Part shown: piece by piece, positions 25,818 through 34,049 of the stretch
How the letters are laid out: each line of letters opens with the position of its first letter
Numbering within the stretch: position 1 is the stretch's first letter
Source: Streptomyces sp. WMMB303
GTDB taxonomy: Bacteria; Actinomycetota; Actinomycetes; Streptomycetales; Streptomycetaceae
DNA length: 64,000 nt
NCBI RefSeq assembly: GCF_029351045.1
Contig: NZ_JARKIN010000001.1
Coordinates: forward strand, 6,725,001-6,789,000
Direction: 5' to 3'
Notes under the pieces: generated by a model
What the model was told of the DNA's origin: nothing
The model's input: only the letters and a program-made list of their open reading frames with translations
Databases searched by the model: none
Program-made: the position numbers and the translations under genes

Positions 25818-26557
25818 CGGCCCGTACCCTTCTCGGTGCTGTTCCCGGATTCGGCTCCGTCCGGCGCGTTCCCCGCGGTTCCGTCCGGCGCGTTCGCGTT
25901 CGCCGGGTCCGAACCCGGCACCTCGGCGTCGGCGTCCACCAGGTCCGTGACGCGGACGTCGACCGCGACGGTCCGCAACCCCAGGTACCGGTCCGCGGCC
26001 CGCTCCACCCGCAGGCGCACCGCGTCGGCGAGACCCGGCAGGTCGGACAATTCGGGCGAGTCGGACACGGACAGCAGCACCTGGATGCCGAGACGCACGG
26101 ACACCCGGCCCGCGGAGTCCGATTCCGGGGCGATGCGGCAGGAGCCTGCCCGGACGCCCGGCACCTGTTCGGCGGCGGCGCGCAGCGTACGGGCCGCCGC
26201 CGTCTCCATGATCCACAGGTCTTCGGGGGGCGGGGCCAGGGGCAGCGGGCGCCCGGGGCGCAGTTCCACGCGGACGATGTCCATGACGCGCTGCGTCAGC
26301 GGCGCCGCGTCGTAGGCCACCGGGTCGTCCGCCTCGTCGTGCAGCCCCCGCACGGCCGTCTCCAGGTGGTCCAACTCCTCGACCGCGCGGCGGCAGTGCG
26401 GGCAGGTGCGCTCGTGGCCGTCGGAGGTGCCCTCCTCCCAGTCGGCCCACACCTGCGACAGCAGCCGCCCGCAGGGCAGCAGTTCGTCGTCCGGGTCGGA
26501 CGCGCCGGGCGGCTCGGGCGGGGGCGGGGAAGCGGGCGGGTGGATACGACTGGTCAT
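25814..26557 (-). CDS. zinc-motif (ZAS-like) protein fused to an Asp23-like domain
   Basis: The 247-residue protein has a short N-terminal domain with LPCGRLLSQVWADW and the H48-x3-C52-x2-C55 motif (HERTCPHC), the zinc-binding pattern of ECF anti-sigma factors. Residues 85-205 carry an Asp23/Gls24-like region (LTQRVMDIVRVELRPGRPLP, GRVSVRLGIQVLLSVSDSPE, TVAVDVRVTDLVDADAEVPG). There is no membrane helix. It overlaps the sigma gene by ATGA, the classical position for an anti-sigma factor. I infer that it holds the sigma factor inactive and that the Asp23 part couples release to the envelope complex; neither is proven by sequence. Confidence 0.75.
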   Translation of the reverse strand: MTSRIHPPASPPPPEPPGASDPDDELLPCGRLLSQVWADWEEGTSDGHERTCPHCRRAVEELDHLETAVRGLHDEADDPVAYDAAPLTQRVMDIVRVELRPGRPLPLAPPPEDLWIMETAAARTLRAAAEQVPGVRAGSCRIAPESDSAGRVSVRLGIQVLLSVSDSPELSDLPGLADAVRLRVERAADRYLGLRTVAVDVRVTDLVDADAEVPGSDPANANAPDGTAGNAPDGAESGNSTEKGTGR

Positions 26558-27138
26558 CGCCAGGCCCCCAGAGCGTTGGTGAGATGGCGTCGGGCGCGGA
26601 AGACACGGGCGCGGACGGCCTGTTGGGTGATGCCGACGGTGTCCGCGATGAAGGCGTAGGACTGGCCGTCCCATTCTCGCAGGATCCAGCAGGTCCGCTG
26701 CTCGGCCGAGAGCTCCGCGAGCGCGCGGTGCAGGTCGCCCACGGCCGCACGTCCTTCGGCGATCCGGTCGGGCGCGACGGTGTGCGCGGGTGCGGCCGGC
26801 TCCTGCGCCGCGTCCAGCGGATCCTGCGGCCTGCGGGCGCGCAGGGTGTTCAGGCACCGGTTGGTGACGATGCGGTAGAGCCACGTGCCGAAGACGGAGT
26901 CCCCGCGGAACTCGGGCAGCTTGCGCCAGGCGCTGATGAACGCGTCCTGCACCGCGTCCTCCGCCTCGGCCCGGCCGCCGAGCAGCCGGGTGGCCAGCCG
27001 GACCAGCGCCGGAGCGTGCCGACGTACGAGGACGGCGAACGCCTCCTCGTCGCCCTCGACCGCGCGGACGGTCAGCAGGGCGTCGTCGGGCCCGTCCCCG
27101 CCGCCCGGTGGTCCGGCGGATGTGCGGTCCCCCGTCAC
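26554..27138 (-). CDS. ECF RNA polymerase sigma factor
   Basis: The 194-residue protein has sigma region 2 (HAPALVRLATRLLGGRAEAE, DAVQDAFISAWRKLPEFRGD, FGTWLYRIVTNRCLN) and region 4 (LSAEQRTCWILREWDGQSYA, FIADTVGITQQAVRARVFRA). The start is fixed at GTG 27138. A GAGAGGAG ribosome site precedes it, and the alternative ATG 13 codons upstream lies in the promoter spacer, upstream of the expected transcription start. The gene leads a three-gene operon with the zinc-motif/Asp23 gene and a small Asp23 gene, all joined by ATGA overlaps. Its own promoter is identical in both elements to that of the divergent Asp23 operon, so the factor probably drives both. Confidence 0.93.
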   Translation of the reverse strand: MTGDRTSAGPPGGGDGPDDALLTVRAVEGDEEAFAVLVRRHAPALVRLATRLLGGRAEAEDAVQDAFISAWRKLPEFRGDSVFGTWLYRIVTNRCLNTLRARRPQDPLDAAQEPAAPAHTVAPDRIAEGRAAVGDLHRALAELSAEQRTCWILREWDGQSYAFIADTVGITQQAVRARVFRARRHLTNALGAWR

Positions 27139-27164
27139 AGGGCGCTCCTCTCGTTCGGTCTGAT

Positions 27165-27200
27165 CGTTGGACAACATCACCGGACCCGTGTGACGCACCG
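27165..27200 (-). promoter_or_regulatory. ECF-type promoter of the sigma operon
   Basis: Read on the minus strand, CGGTGCGTCACA (27200-27189), a 16-base spacer, then GTCCAACG (27172-27165). The sigma start codon is 27 bases further on with its ribosome site between. The same two elements with the same spacer length face the other way at 27258-27293. TCACA at -35 with a GTC-containing -10 fits some ECF promoter classes. Confidence 0.8.
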
Positions 27201-27239
27201 GTGCCTGTGACCTGACCCTCACCTGCCCGCGGGACACCG

Positions 27240-27256
27240 TCCGAAGATTTTTCGGA
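27240..27256. repeat. small dyad between the two ECF promoters
   Basis: TCCGAA-GATTT-TTCGGA lies just upstream of the rightward -35 element and between the two outward-facing promoters. It may be an extra regulator site or an incidental hairpin. Confidence 0.35.
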
Positions 27257-27257
27257 A

Positions 27258-27293
27258 CGGTGCGTCACAACTGCCGCCCGCCGGTGTCCAACG
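27258..27293 (+). promoter_or_regulatory. ECF-type promoter of the Asp23-AmaP operon
   Basis: CGGTGCGTCACA (27258-27269), a 16-base spacer, then GTCCAACG (27286-27293). Twenty bases are identical to the divergent promoter at 27165-27200 and the spacing is the same, while the spacers themselves do not match. A leader of about 150 bases precedes the Asp23 start at 27452. Confidence 0.8.
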
Positions 27294-27451
27294 CAGTGGG
27301 ACCGTCCATCGGAACGGGACCGCGGAACCGCGCCCGGCCAGGGCGCAGGTGCCGAACCCGGGTCCGCCGGCCGCACCCGGCCGGATGACCGGACCGGCCC
27401 GCAGTCCGGTCCGGGTCCGCAGAGAGACCACCAGAAGGAGAGGGAGCAGCG

Positions 27452-28003
27452 ATGACCACGCAGCAGACCGAGCAGACCGAACAGACCGAGCAGCAGACCC
27501 AGCGGCGGAACGCGCCGGTGTCCCAGAAGGCGTCCCGGGCACAGCAGCCGGAGAAGCCCGCGACGGGGACGACCGAGGTCGCCCAGGGCGTATCCGGCGT
27601 GGACCAGCCGGCGCCGACACGCGGCAAGACCTCCATCGCCGACGTCGTGGTGGTCAAGATCGCCGGGATCGCGGCGCGGGAGATCCCCGGCGTGTTCGAC
27701 ATGGGCGGCGGGCTGTCCCGCACCCTCGGCGCCGTCCGGGACCGGGTGCCCGGCGGGCGGCCGAACGTGGGCCGCGGCGTGAAGGTCGAGGTCGGCGAGC
27801 GGCAGACCGCCATCGACCTGGAACTGGTCGTCGACTACGGCGTGTCCATCACGGACGTGGCCGCAGACGTGCGCGAGAACGTCATCGGCGCCGTCGAGCG
27901 GATCACCGGCCTGGAGGTCGTCGAGGTCAATATCGCCGTCATAGACGTTCACCTGCCCGAGGACGACACCGAGGACGGATCGGCCGACTCCCGCGTCGAG
28001 TGA
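27452..28003 (+). CDS. Asp23/Gls24 envelope stress protein
   Basis: The 183-residue protein begins with a Gln/Thr/Glu-rich tail (TEQTEQTEQQTQ), then the Asp23 domain from about residue 60: TSIADVVVVKIAGIAAREIP, GVFDMGGGL, RGVKVEVGERQTAIDLELVV, DYGVSITDVAADVRENVIGA and VVEVNIAVIDVHL. Asp23 forms membrane-associated assemblies held by AmaP. AGGAG precedes the ATG. It is the first gene of a five-gene plus-strand operon that ends with a BrkB-like protein. The ECF promoter upstream implies control by the divergent sigma factor. Confidence 0.92.
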   Translation: MTTQQTEQTEQTEQQTQRRNAPVSQKASRAQQPEKPATGTTEVAQGVSGVDQPAPTRGKTSIADVVVVKIAGIAAREIPGVFDMGGGLSRTLGAVRDRVPGGRPNVGRGVKVEVGERQTAIDLELVVDYGVSITDVAADVRENVIGAVERITGLEVVEVNIAVIDVHLPEDDTEDGSADSRVE

Positions 28004-28165
28004 TCCGATGCCGTCCCCGTCCGCACGTCCACGCCCCGGACGGCCGTGGACCGCTGTGGACGGCAGGGCGGCACGCGGCCGGCGCCGCGGAGGGCGCCGG
28101 GCACCACCAGGGGACGGGACAGGTCGGGCTCTGTCGGGGGCTCGTGGGGAAGGCGGGGAAGGAAG

Positions 28166-28351
28166 ATGGACAGAGGGCTCATCGGCATGATCGCGGGGAT
28201 GGCGCTGGCGTTCGCCGCCTACTTCGGCGGCTTCGGTGCCTTCCTACTGGTCGCGGCGCTGGGCGCGCTCGGCTACGGCGCGGGGGCCTGGCTCGACGGC
28301 GGCGGCCGGGCGCAGGAGCTGCGGGCGCTGTTCGAGCGGAACCGCCGATGA
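28166..28351 (+). CDS. small membrane protein, DUF2273-like
   Basis: The 61-residue protein has two short hydrophobic helices (GLIGMIAGMALAFAAYFG and GAFLLVAALGALGYGAGAWL) and then a charged tail (RAQELRALFERNRR). Small proteins of this shape sit between Asp23 and AmaP genes in many bacteria. GGGGAAGGAAG precedes the ATG, and the stop overlaps the next start (ATGA). Confidence 0.8.
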   Translation: MDRGLIGMIAGMALAFAAYFGGFGAFLLVAALGALGYGAGAWLDGGGRAQELRALFERNRR

Positions 28352-29595
28352 CCGCTGCCGCCCGGCGGGGCACCACCACCGTCGCGGACAAGGTCGTACG
28401 CAAGATCGCCGAGCAGGCCGCCGGGGAGGCGCTGCCCGGTCCGGCTGCGGGCCGCGCCAGCGGCTCGGCGTCCGTCCACGGGCGGCGGGCCTCCGTGGCG
28501 CTGCGCCTGCCGCTGCCCTATCCGGCACCGCTGTCGGACACCGCAAGGCGGGTGCAGCGTCATGTGACCGACCGGACCGGCGAGTTGACCGGACTGGGCG
28601 TCGCCCCCGCACGGCTGACCGTGACCCGCCTGACGGTGCCGTCGCAACCGGCGGCCCCCGGAGTGTCGGGCCCGGCCCCGACGTCCGGCTCGGGCACGGC
28701 GATCGGCTCGGCTGCGACGGCAGGTTCGGGCACGACGCCCGGTCCCCCGGCGGGCGAGGTGCCGGCGGACGAGATGCCGACGTGCGAGGTGCCGGCGAGC
28801 GGGCCGTCGGCCGCAGCGCGGCGGGCGCCGCGCCGCTGGTGGTCGGCAAGGCGTGCCCCCGCCGCGGTCCTGACCCTGTCGGCCGCCGCCGGATGTGCGG
28901 CGGTGACCGCCGATGTCGTGCGTGTCCACGTCGCCCACCGTCCGGCCGCCGCCTGGCGGACACGGACGGTCGAGTGGCTGTCCGTACACGGTCCGGGTGA
29001 GGTGCCGGTCGTCGTCGGGAGTGCGGTCGTGGCGGTGCTGGGCCTCTGGATGCTGGTGCTCGCGCTCACCCCCGGCCGTCGCCACCGGTTCACGCTGGCC
29101 GCGGCCACACCCGTGCGGAACGTGGCGGTCGACCGGTCGACCGTCGCGGCGCTGCTCCGGGACACCGTCGGGGACGTCGAGGGTGTCGCGGCGGTACGGG
29201 TGCGGGTCGGGCGCCACCGCGCCACCGTCCGAGCCGCGCTGGCCTTCGGCGACCGCGGACAGGCCCACGAGCAGGCCGCTTCCGCCGCCCACGCGGTGCT
29301 GGCGGACTGCCTGCTGCGCCGCACCCCGCGCCTGCGGGTGCGGCTCACCCCCGAACCCACCTGGCAGCCCCCGGACTCCGCGCCACCGCCCTCGTCGTAC
29401 GGGCCCGCAGCAGCACCTCCCGGCCCCGGCGCCGACTCCGGCCCCGCGACACCCTCCGACCCGACAGCGCCTGCCGCTCCGGCGCCCTCGTCCGAACCGG
29501 CCGACGGCACCGGCATCATGGATGCCACCGGCAGCAGCACCGGCGCCGAATCCGACACCGACAACAGCACCGCGTCCCCGGGAGGTGAGCGCTGA
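28348..29595 (+). CDS. Asp23-like and DUF6286-like membrane protein
   Basis: The 415-residue protein starts with an Asp23-like half (TTVADKVVRKIAEQAAGEAL, SVHGRRASVALRLPLPYPAP), then a Pro/Gly/Ser-rich linker (105-155). Two membrane helices follow (APAAVLTLSAAAGCAAVTAD and EVPVVVGSAVVAVLGLWMLV), then a second small alpha/beta domain (RSTVAALLRDTVGDVEGVAA, VRVRVGRHRATVRAALAF) and a Pro/Ser/Thr-rich tail. This is the layout I associate with DUF6286 proteins of actinobacterial Asp23 loci. It overlaps both neighbours by start/stop fusion. It probably anchors Asp23-type domains at the membrane. Confidence 0.75.
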   Translation: MTAAARRGTTTVADKVVRKIAEQAAGEALPGPAAGRASGSASVHGRRASVALRLPLPYPAPLSDTARRVQRHVTDRTGELTGLGVAPARLTVTRLTVPSQPAAPGVSGPAPTSGSGTAIGSAATAGSGTTPGPPAGEVPADEMPTCEVPASGPSAAARRAPRRWWSARRAPAAVLTLSAAAGCAAVTADVVRVHVAHRPAAAWRTRTVEWLSVHGPGEVPVVVGSAVVAVLGLWMLVLALTPGRRHRFTLAAATPVRNVAVDRSTVAALLRDTVGDVEGVAAVRVRVGRHRATVRAALAFGDRGQAHEQAASAAHAVLADCLLRRTPRLRVRLTPEPTWQPPDSAPPPSSYGPAAAPPGPGADSGPATPSDPTAPAAPAPSSEPADGTGIMDATGSSTGAESDTDNSTASPGGER

Positions 29596-30203
29596 TGGCC
29601 GAACCCCGTACCGCCGTCAACCGGACGGTGTTGGCGGTGACCGGCGGACTGCTGCTGCTCGGCGGCGGGTGGTCGGCCGGCATGCGCAGCGAGCCCGTGG
29701 AGCGGCTGACCGCCCGGCTGTCGTCCGTGCCCGAGACGGGCTGGGTGCGTCCACCCGCCGACGGCAGCGTGCTGCTGGATCGCCCGGGCCTGGCCGAGTT
29801 GCGCGCGCACGACTGGTGGACGCCCGCCGTCATCGCGGTCGGTGCCCTGCTCACGGCGCTGCTGACCTGGTGGTTCCTCGGACAGCTCCGGCTGCGTGCC
29901 CGCTCCCGGCTGCCGCTGGCCACGCCGGGCGGGGTGCTGCGCACACGGGCGCTGGAGGAGGCGCTGACCCGGCGCGCGGCATCCGTCGGCGGAGTCGCCC
30001 GCGCCCGGGTGCGCGTCCACGCCCGCCGTCGGCGGCTGCGTGCGTATGTGCACGTATGGCTGGAGCCGGACACCACGCCGCTGGCCGTCCTCGACGCGCT
30101 GGCCGCGGTCGGCACGGAGGCCGGGGCCGCGGTCGCCCCCCACACCGTCACCACCCGTGTGCGCCTCAGCCACCGCACGCACCGGATGCCGCATGTCCGC
30201 TGA
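29595..30203 (+). CDS. AmaP-like membrane anchor
   Basis: The 202-residue protein has two membrane helices (TVLAVTGGLLLLGGGWSAG and PAVIAVGALLTALLTWWFLG) separated by an extracytoplasmic loop of about 50 residues. A cytoplasmic domain follows (GVLRTRALEEALTRRAASVG, GVARARVRVHARRRRLRAYV). This matches AmaP, the alkaline shock membrane anchor that recruits Asp23. It starts within the upstream stop (TGATG) and overlaps the BrkB gene by 11 bases. Confidence 0.8.
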   Translation: MAEPRTAVNRTVLAVTGGLLLLGGGWSAGMRSEPVERLTARLSSVPETGWVRPPADGSVLLDRPGLAELRAHDWWTPAVIAVGALLTALLTWWFLGQLRLRARSRLPLATPGGVLRTRALEEALTRRAASVGGVARARVRVHARRRRLRAYVHVWLEPDTTPLAVLDALAAVGTEAGAAVAPHTVTTRVRLSHRTHRMPHVR

Positions 30204-31404
30204 CTCCGCGGCCGCCTCCTGGATCGCCGCGGCCCCGGGGCCGGTGCCGGTTCCCCCGCCGGCACCGGCCCCTGCCCGGGCGGCGGCGCCGACGGGCGGG
30301 GCAGCGCATTCGGTCAGCGATCCCGCGGACCCTGCGGACTCCGCGGAGCCCGCCGACCCCGCAAGCCCGTTCGCTCCGGCAGGCCCCACTGAAACCGCAG
30401 GCCCCACAAGCACCGTCACCCCCGCAAGCGCCTTCACCTCCGCAAGCACCGCAGACACCGCCGCAGGACCCACCGACACCATCGGCCCCCCGCCCGCCGG
30501 CGGGCGCCCCGCACGCGCGTGGTGGCCCGCCCTGCGCCGGATCCCGGTGCGGATGTGGAACGACGACCTCAACGACTACGCGGCGGCCCTGACGTACTAC
30601 GCCATACTCACCGTGCTGCCGGCGCTGCTCGTCACCGTGCTGTCCTTCACCCTCATCAGCCCGGACGCCGCCGCGCTGTTCGTCACCCACGTCACCCGGT
30701 ACGCGCCCGGCCAGTCCGGCAGCGAGCTGCACAACCTGCTCGCCCACATCCTCAGCCCGCGCTCCGGAACGTGGACGCTGCTGGCGGCGGGCGGGGGCAG
30801 CGCACTGTGGTCGGCATGCAGCTACCTCGCCGTCTTCCGCCGTGCGCTGCACCGCATGCATCGCATCCCGGACAGCCGCTCCCCGCTGCGCAAGCTCCCC
30901 CGGATCGTGGCGACCGCGCTGAGCCTGCTCATGCTGCTCCTCGTCAGCGCTCTCGTACTACTGCTGAGCGGGCCGGTCGCGCGACTCCTCGGCAGGCTGC
31001 TTCACCTGGGGGGCACCGCGCCGCTGGTCTGGGGCCTGGTGCGCTGGCCGCTGCTGCTGTGCCTGGTGGCCCTCACCGTGCTGGTCGTCTTCCGTACCGG
31101 CCCCCCGCCCGCACGCCGACGCCGCGACAGCCTGCCCGGCGGTGTGCTCGCCGCCGGGCTGTGGCTGACGGTCTCGGCGGGCTTCGCCTTCTACACCTCG
31201 CTGCTGGGCGCCTACAGCAGGCTCTACGGCTCGCTCGCCGGGATCGTGGTCTTCCTGATCTGGCTGTGGCTGTCCAACCTCGCGCTGCTGGCCGGAGCCC
31301 AGTTCACGGCCGAGCTCCGGGGCGGCGTCCCGGCCCCCGCCCCCTCTCCGGGCCGGCCCCCGGGGCCGGGCGCGGACCCCTCCCCTCCTGGGGTCCGCGC
31401 CTGA
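30193..31404 (+). CDS. YihY/BrkB family membrane protein
   Basis: The 403-residue protein has a long Pro/Ala/Ser-rich N-terminus (about 110 residues), then the YihY core: RMWNDDLNDYAAALTYYAIL, TVLPALLVTVLSFTLISPDA, SYLAVFRRALHRMHRIPDSR, and the last helices FAFYTSLLGAYSRLYGSLAG and IVVFLIWLWLSNLALLAGAQ. About six membrane helices are visible. Members were once called RNase BN but are integral membrane proteins of unknown transport or envelope function. It ends the Asp23 operon, so it probably works in the same envelope response. Confidence 0.88.
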   Translation: MSADSAAASWIAAAPGPVPVPPPAPAPARAAAPTGGAAHSVSDPADPADSAEPADPASPFAPAGPTETAGPTSTVTPASAFTSASTADTAAGPTDTIGPPPAGGRPARAWWPALRRIPVRMWNDDLNDYAAALTYYAILTVLPALLVTVLSFTLISPDAAALFVTHVTRYAPGQSGSELHNLLAHILSPRSGTWTLLAAGGGSALWSACSYLAVFRRALHRMHRIPDSRSPLRKLPRIVATALSLLMLLLVSALVLLLSGPVARLLGRLLHLGGTAPLVWGLVRWPLLLCLVALTVLVVFRTGPPPARRRRDSLPGGVLAAGLWLTVSAGFAFYTSLLGAYSRLYGSLAGIVVFLIWLWLSNLALLAGAQFTAELRGGVPAPAPSPGRPPGPGADPSPPGVRA

Positions 31405-31455
31405 CCCGCGCCCCGCTCCGGAACCCCCCGTGCCCCGGAGCCGGAGTCGGAGTCG

Positions 31456-31483
31456 CTGTCGGCTGTCGGCTGTCGGCTGTCGG
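31456..31483. repeat. four 7-bp tandem repeats
   Basis: Four perfect copies of CTGTCGG lie between the stops of two convergent genes. Too short and GC-rich to interpret beyond slippage-prone spacer DNA. Confidence 0.6.
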
Positions 31484-31501
31484 TCGGTGTCCGGAGCGCG
31501 G

Positions 31502-32059
31502 TCAGGCGGCGAAGGGGACGGCGTCGGCGGGGTCGGCGTGCCAGTTGGTGGTGACGGGCCGGTCGACCTCGACGGTCTCGGGGAGCTGGAAGCCGACGGG
31601 GTGGGCCTCGTCACCGGCGACAGCGAGGATGAGTTGACCGAACTCCCTGCCGCCGTTGCTGTTGGTCGACTTGGGGCTGATACCGGCGTAGGCGGCCGTG
31701 GAGCCGGAGAGCTCGACGGTGTCCGTGACCGCCTGCTCGGCGGGCGACGCGTGGGTGTCGGCGGCCGAGCCGAAGGAGGCGGAGGGGATGGTGCCCTCCA
31801 GGTAGCACGTGATGCCGGGCTTGGCCTTGGCGGTGACGAGGTAGTAGCCCCCGGCCTGGGTCTCCGTGCTGACCGTGAAGTTCAGGTCGTCGGTACCGCA
31901 CGCCTGCCCCCACCCGGCCTGCTGACCGGCCTCGGCGCGCGCACCGCCGTCCGGGGCGGCGGCAGCGGAAGCCGTCGCCGCGCCGGTGGCTGCGAGGACT
32001 GCCGCACCGGCGGCAGCCAGGACAAGACGGGAAGTATGGAAGGAAAAGCGCGAACCCAT
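31502..32059 (-). CDS. secreted DUF4232 protein
   Basis: The 185-residue protein has a Sec signal peptide (LVLAAAGAAVLAATGAATAS) and a mature beta-rich domain. It carries ACGTDDLNFTVSTETQAGGY and GITCYLEGTIPSASFG, the Cys-D-L...Cys-x-L-x-G pattern of DUF4232. Members are exported proteins or lipoproteins of actinobacteria with unknown role; the two Cys likely form a disulfide. GAGGGAG precedes the ATG at 32059. Confidence 0.82.
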   Translation of the reverse strand: MGSRFSFHTSRLVLAAAGAAVLAATGAATASAAAAPDGGARAEAGQQAGWGQACGTDDLNFTVSTETQAGGYYLVTAKAKPGITCYLEGTIPSASFGSAADTHASPAEQAVTDTVELSGSTAAYAGISPKSTNSNGGREFGQLILAVAGDEAHPVGFQLPETVEVDRPVTTNWHADPADAVPFAA

Positions 32060-32361
32060 CGGAAACTCCCTCTGCTGCTGATCACGTTGGCGGATACGCA
32101 GAGTGGGATGCCGCCTCCGCGGGGAAAGTTCGCGCCTCCCGGAAGTTTTCCGACGAGCCGCCCCCGATGCGTCGGCGAGCCGACCCTCGGTGAGCCGACG
32201 GGCGGCAGGGGGAGGCACGCAGTCCCCTGGCTTCCTGCCACTCGCCGACGCCCCGCCCCGCCGGCTCGCGCTCTCTTCCAGGAACCGGCAGCGTGGCCCG
32301 GCGGGAGGCTGCCGCAGGGGGCAGCAGCGCGCCCGGCCGGGGCCGGGGAAGAATCGCAGCT

Positions 32362-33987
32362 ATGACCGAAACGTGGGAAGTGCCGTGCTCCGCGCCGTGG
32401 CGGCGCGCCCTGTGGCTCTCCGCCGGGCTCGGCACCGCCGTGACCGTTCTGGAGGCGGCCCGCGCGATCCACCTGGGAACGCTCCCGAACCCCTGGCCGG
32501 GGATCGGTCTGCTGGTCGCGCTGATCAGCTTCGCGATGCTCCACGCGGTCAGCCACCGGGTGACCGCGGACGCGGACGGTGTGCACCTCCGCTCGCTGCT
32601 GCGCCGTCGGCACATACCGTGGAGCGACATCTCCGACCTTCGAGTCCGGCGGATGCACACGGACAATTGGCGCGTCCCGGAGACCCACCGCATCCTGGTG
32701 GTGCTGCACGGTCGGCGCAAGTGCCTCCTGCCGCTGCCGATATGCCGCTCGGCGGCCGAGCTGCCCGACTTCGAGACCAAGCTGGCGGCGCTGCGCGCAC
32801 TGCACCGTCGCCACGCGCCCGCCTCGGCCCCGCGCACCGACCGCGTCCCCGTCATCTCGGCCCGGACCGCCGGACGCAACTGGGCCGGGTCACTGGCCCT
32901 GTGCGTACTGCTGCTGGCGGGTGCGGGCACCGCGCTCGCCTTCGTACCGGCGGCCGAGACGAACAAGCGCGCATGGGAGGCGGCCGTCCCCTGCACCGCG
33001 GCAACGCCGACAGCGGAGCGCGGCGAGTGCCTGACCACGCTGCGGGCCGAGATCGAGCGGACCGACGCCAACCGCCCCAAGCAGCGCAGCTGGCTGTACT
33101 TCACCGAGGGCCGCCCGCTGGAGCGGCTCGGCGTCTCACGTGAGGCCGCGCTCGACTTCGAGGCCGGTGACCGGGTCGAACTGACCGTCTGGCGGCACGA
33201 GGTGCGGGAGGTCTCGGGGGCGGGCCGGCTGTGGCGCGAGCACTTCCCCGGCGCGGGGGACGTGGTGATGGTGGCGGCCGCATGCCTGCTGGCGGCGGGG
33301 CTGCCCGGGGCGCGGATCCTGATGCGGCTGCGCGGGCGGCGGCTGCCGGAGGACGAGGTCATCCCCTCGGCGCTGCCGTTCGCGGGCGCGCTGGCCGGCA
33401 CCGCCGGGTGGCTGCTGCCGCTCTGCTACCTTCACCCGCTGGACTTCCTGGCCTCGCCCGCGGTGACGGCCTGGACGGCGGGCGGCTCGGTGGCCAGCGC
33501 GGGCCTGTTCGCCTGGGCCTGGTACGCCAGCCGCATCCGCAGGCCCGACACGGGAACGGGTGCGGGCACCGGGACGGGCACGGCGCCCGGGACGGCGGCC
33601 GTGACCGGAACCTCCGGGACGACCCGCGCACGTGGGACCACGGCGCGCGGTGACGTCTTCCTGGCCGCACGCTTCCTGGAACACACCGACTACAACCCGA
33701 ACGGCTTCGGCAGCCACGTCGTTCTCGGCGACGGCCCGCCCGCGGTGGCTCCCCACGGGGGCCCGGGCCGGTTCGCGGCGAAGCCGCTGCCGGTGGAGCG
33801 GCTGACCGTGCGGGCCGTGCGGCGTCCGCGGGGCGGCGACGGCGAATCCGTCCCCAGAAAGTGGCACATCGCCGACCTCGACGACGCGGGCACGCCGGTG
33901 CGCCTCGCGGCCGCCCCCGCCGACCTGGCCCGCATCGTCGCGGAGCTGCGCCGCCGGCCGGGCGCTCCGGCGGAGTCCGGGGTGTGA
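32362..33987 (+). CDS. membrane protein with PH-like domain
   Basis: The 541-residue protein has two N-terminal helices (RALWLSAGLGTAVTVLEAAR, GIGLLVALISFAMLHAVSH). A PH-like strand set follows (HRVTADADGVHLRSLLRRRH, IPWSDISDLRVRRM, HRILVVLHGRRKCLLPLP), then another helix (SLALCVLLLAGAGTALAFV), a soluble region with a likely Cys pair (AVPCTAATPTAERGECLTTL), and three more helices. The C-terminal 120 residues are cytoplasmic after a Thr/Gly-rich linker. The family is common in Streptomyces as a PH domain-containing protein; its role is unknown. Confidence 0.7.
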   Translation: MTETWEVPCSAPWRRALWLSAGLGTAVTVLEAARAIHLGTLPNPWPGIGLLVALISFAMLHAVSHRVTADADGVHLRSLLRRRHIPWSDISDLRVRRMHTDNWRVPETHRILVVLHGRRKCLLPLPICRSAAELPDFETKLAALRALHRRHAPASAPRTDRVPVISARTAGRNWAGSLALCVLLLAGAGTALAFVPAAETNKRAWEAAVPCTAATPTAERGECLTTLRAEIERTDANRPKQRSWLYFTEGRPLERLGVSREAALDFEAGDRVELTVWRHEVREVSGAGRLWREHFPGAGDVVMVAAACLLAAGLPGARILMRLRGRRLPEDEVIPSALPFAGALAGTAGWLLPLCYLHPLDFLASPAVTAWTAGGSVASAGLFAWAWYASRIRRPDTGTGAGTGTGTAPGTAAVTGTSGTTRARGTTARGDVFLAARFLEHTDYNPNGFGSHVVLGDGPPAVAPHGGPGRFAAKPLPVERLTVRAVRRPRGGDGESVPRKWHIADLDDAGTPVRLAAAPADLARIVAELRRRPGAPAESGV

Positions 33988-34049
33988 CCACCTGGTGCGG
34001 CGCGGGGTCTGCGACCTGCGGAGTCCGCGGGTGGCAGACTGCGACCGCC

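Noticed and set aside
31456-31483. regulatory meaning of the CTGTCGG tandem repeats
   Set aside because: They lie between convergent stops and form no clear hairpin; simple slippage explains them.
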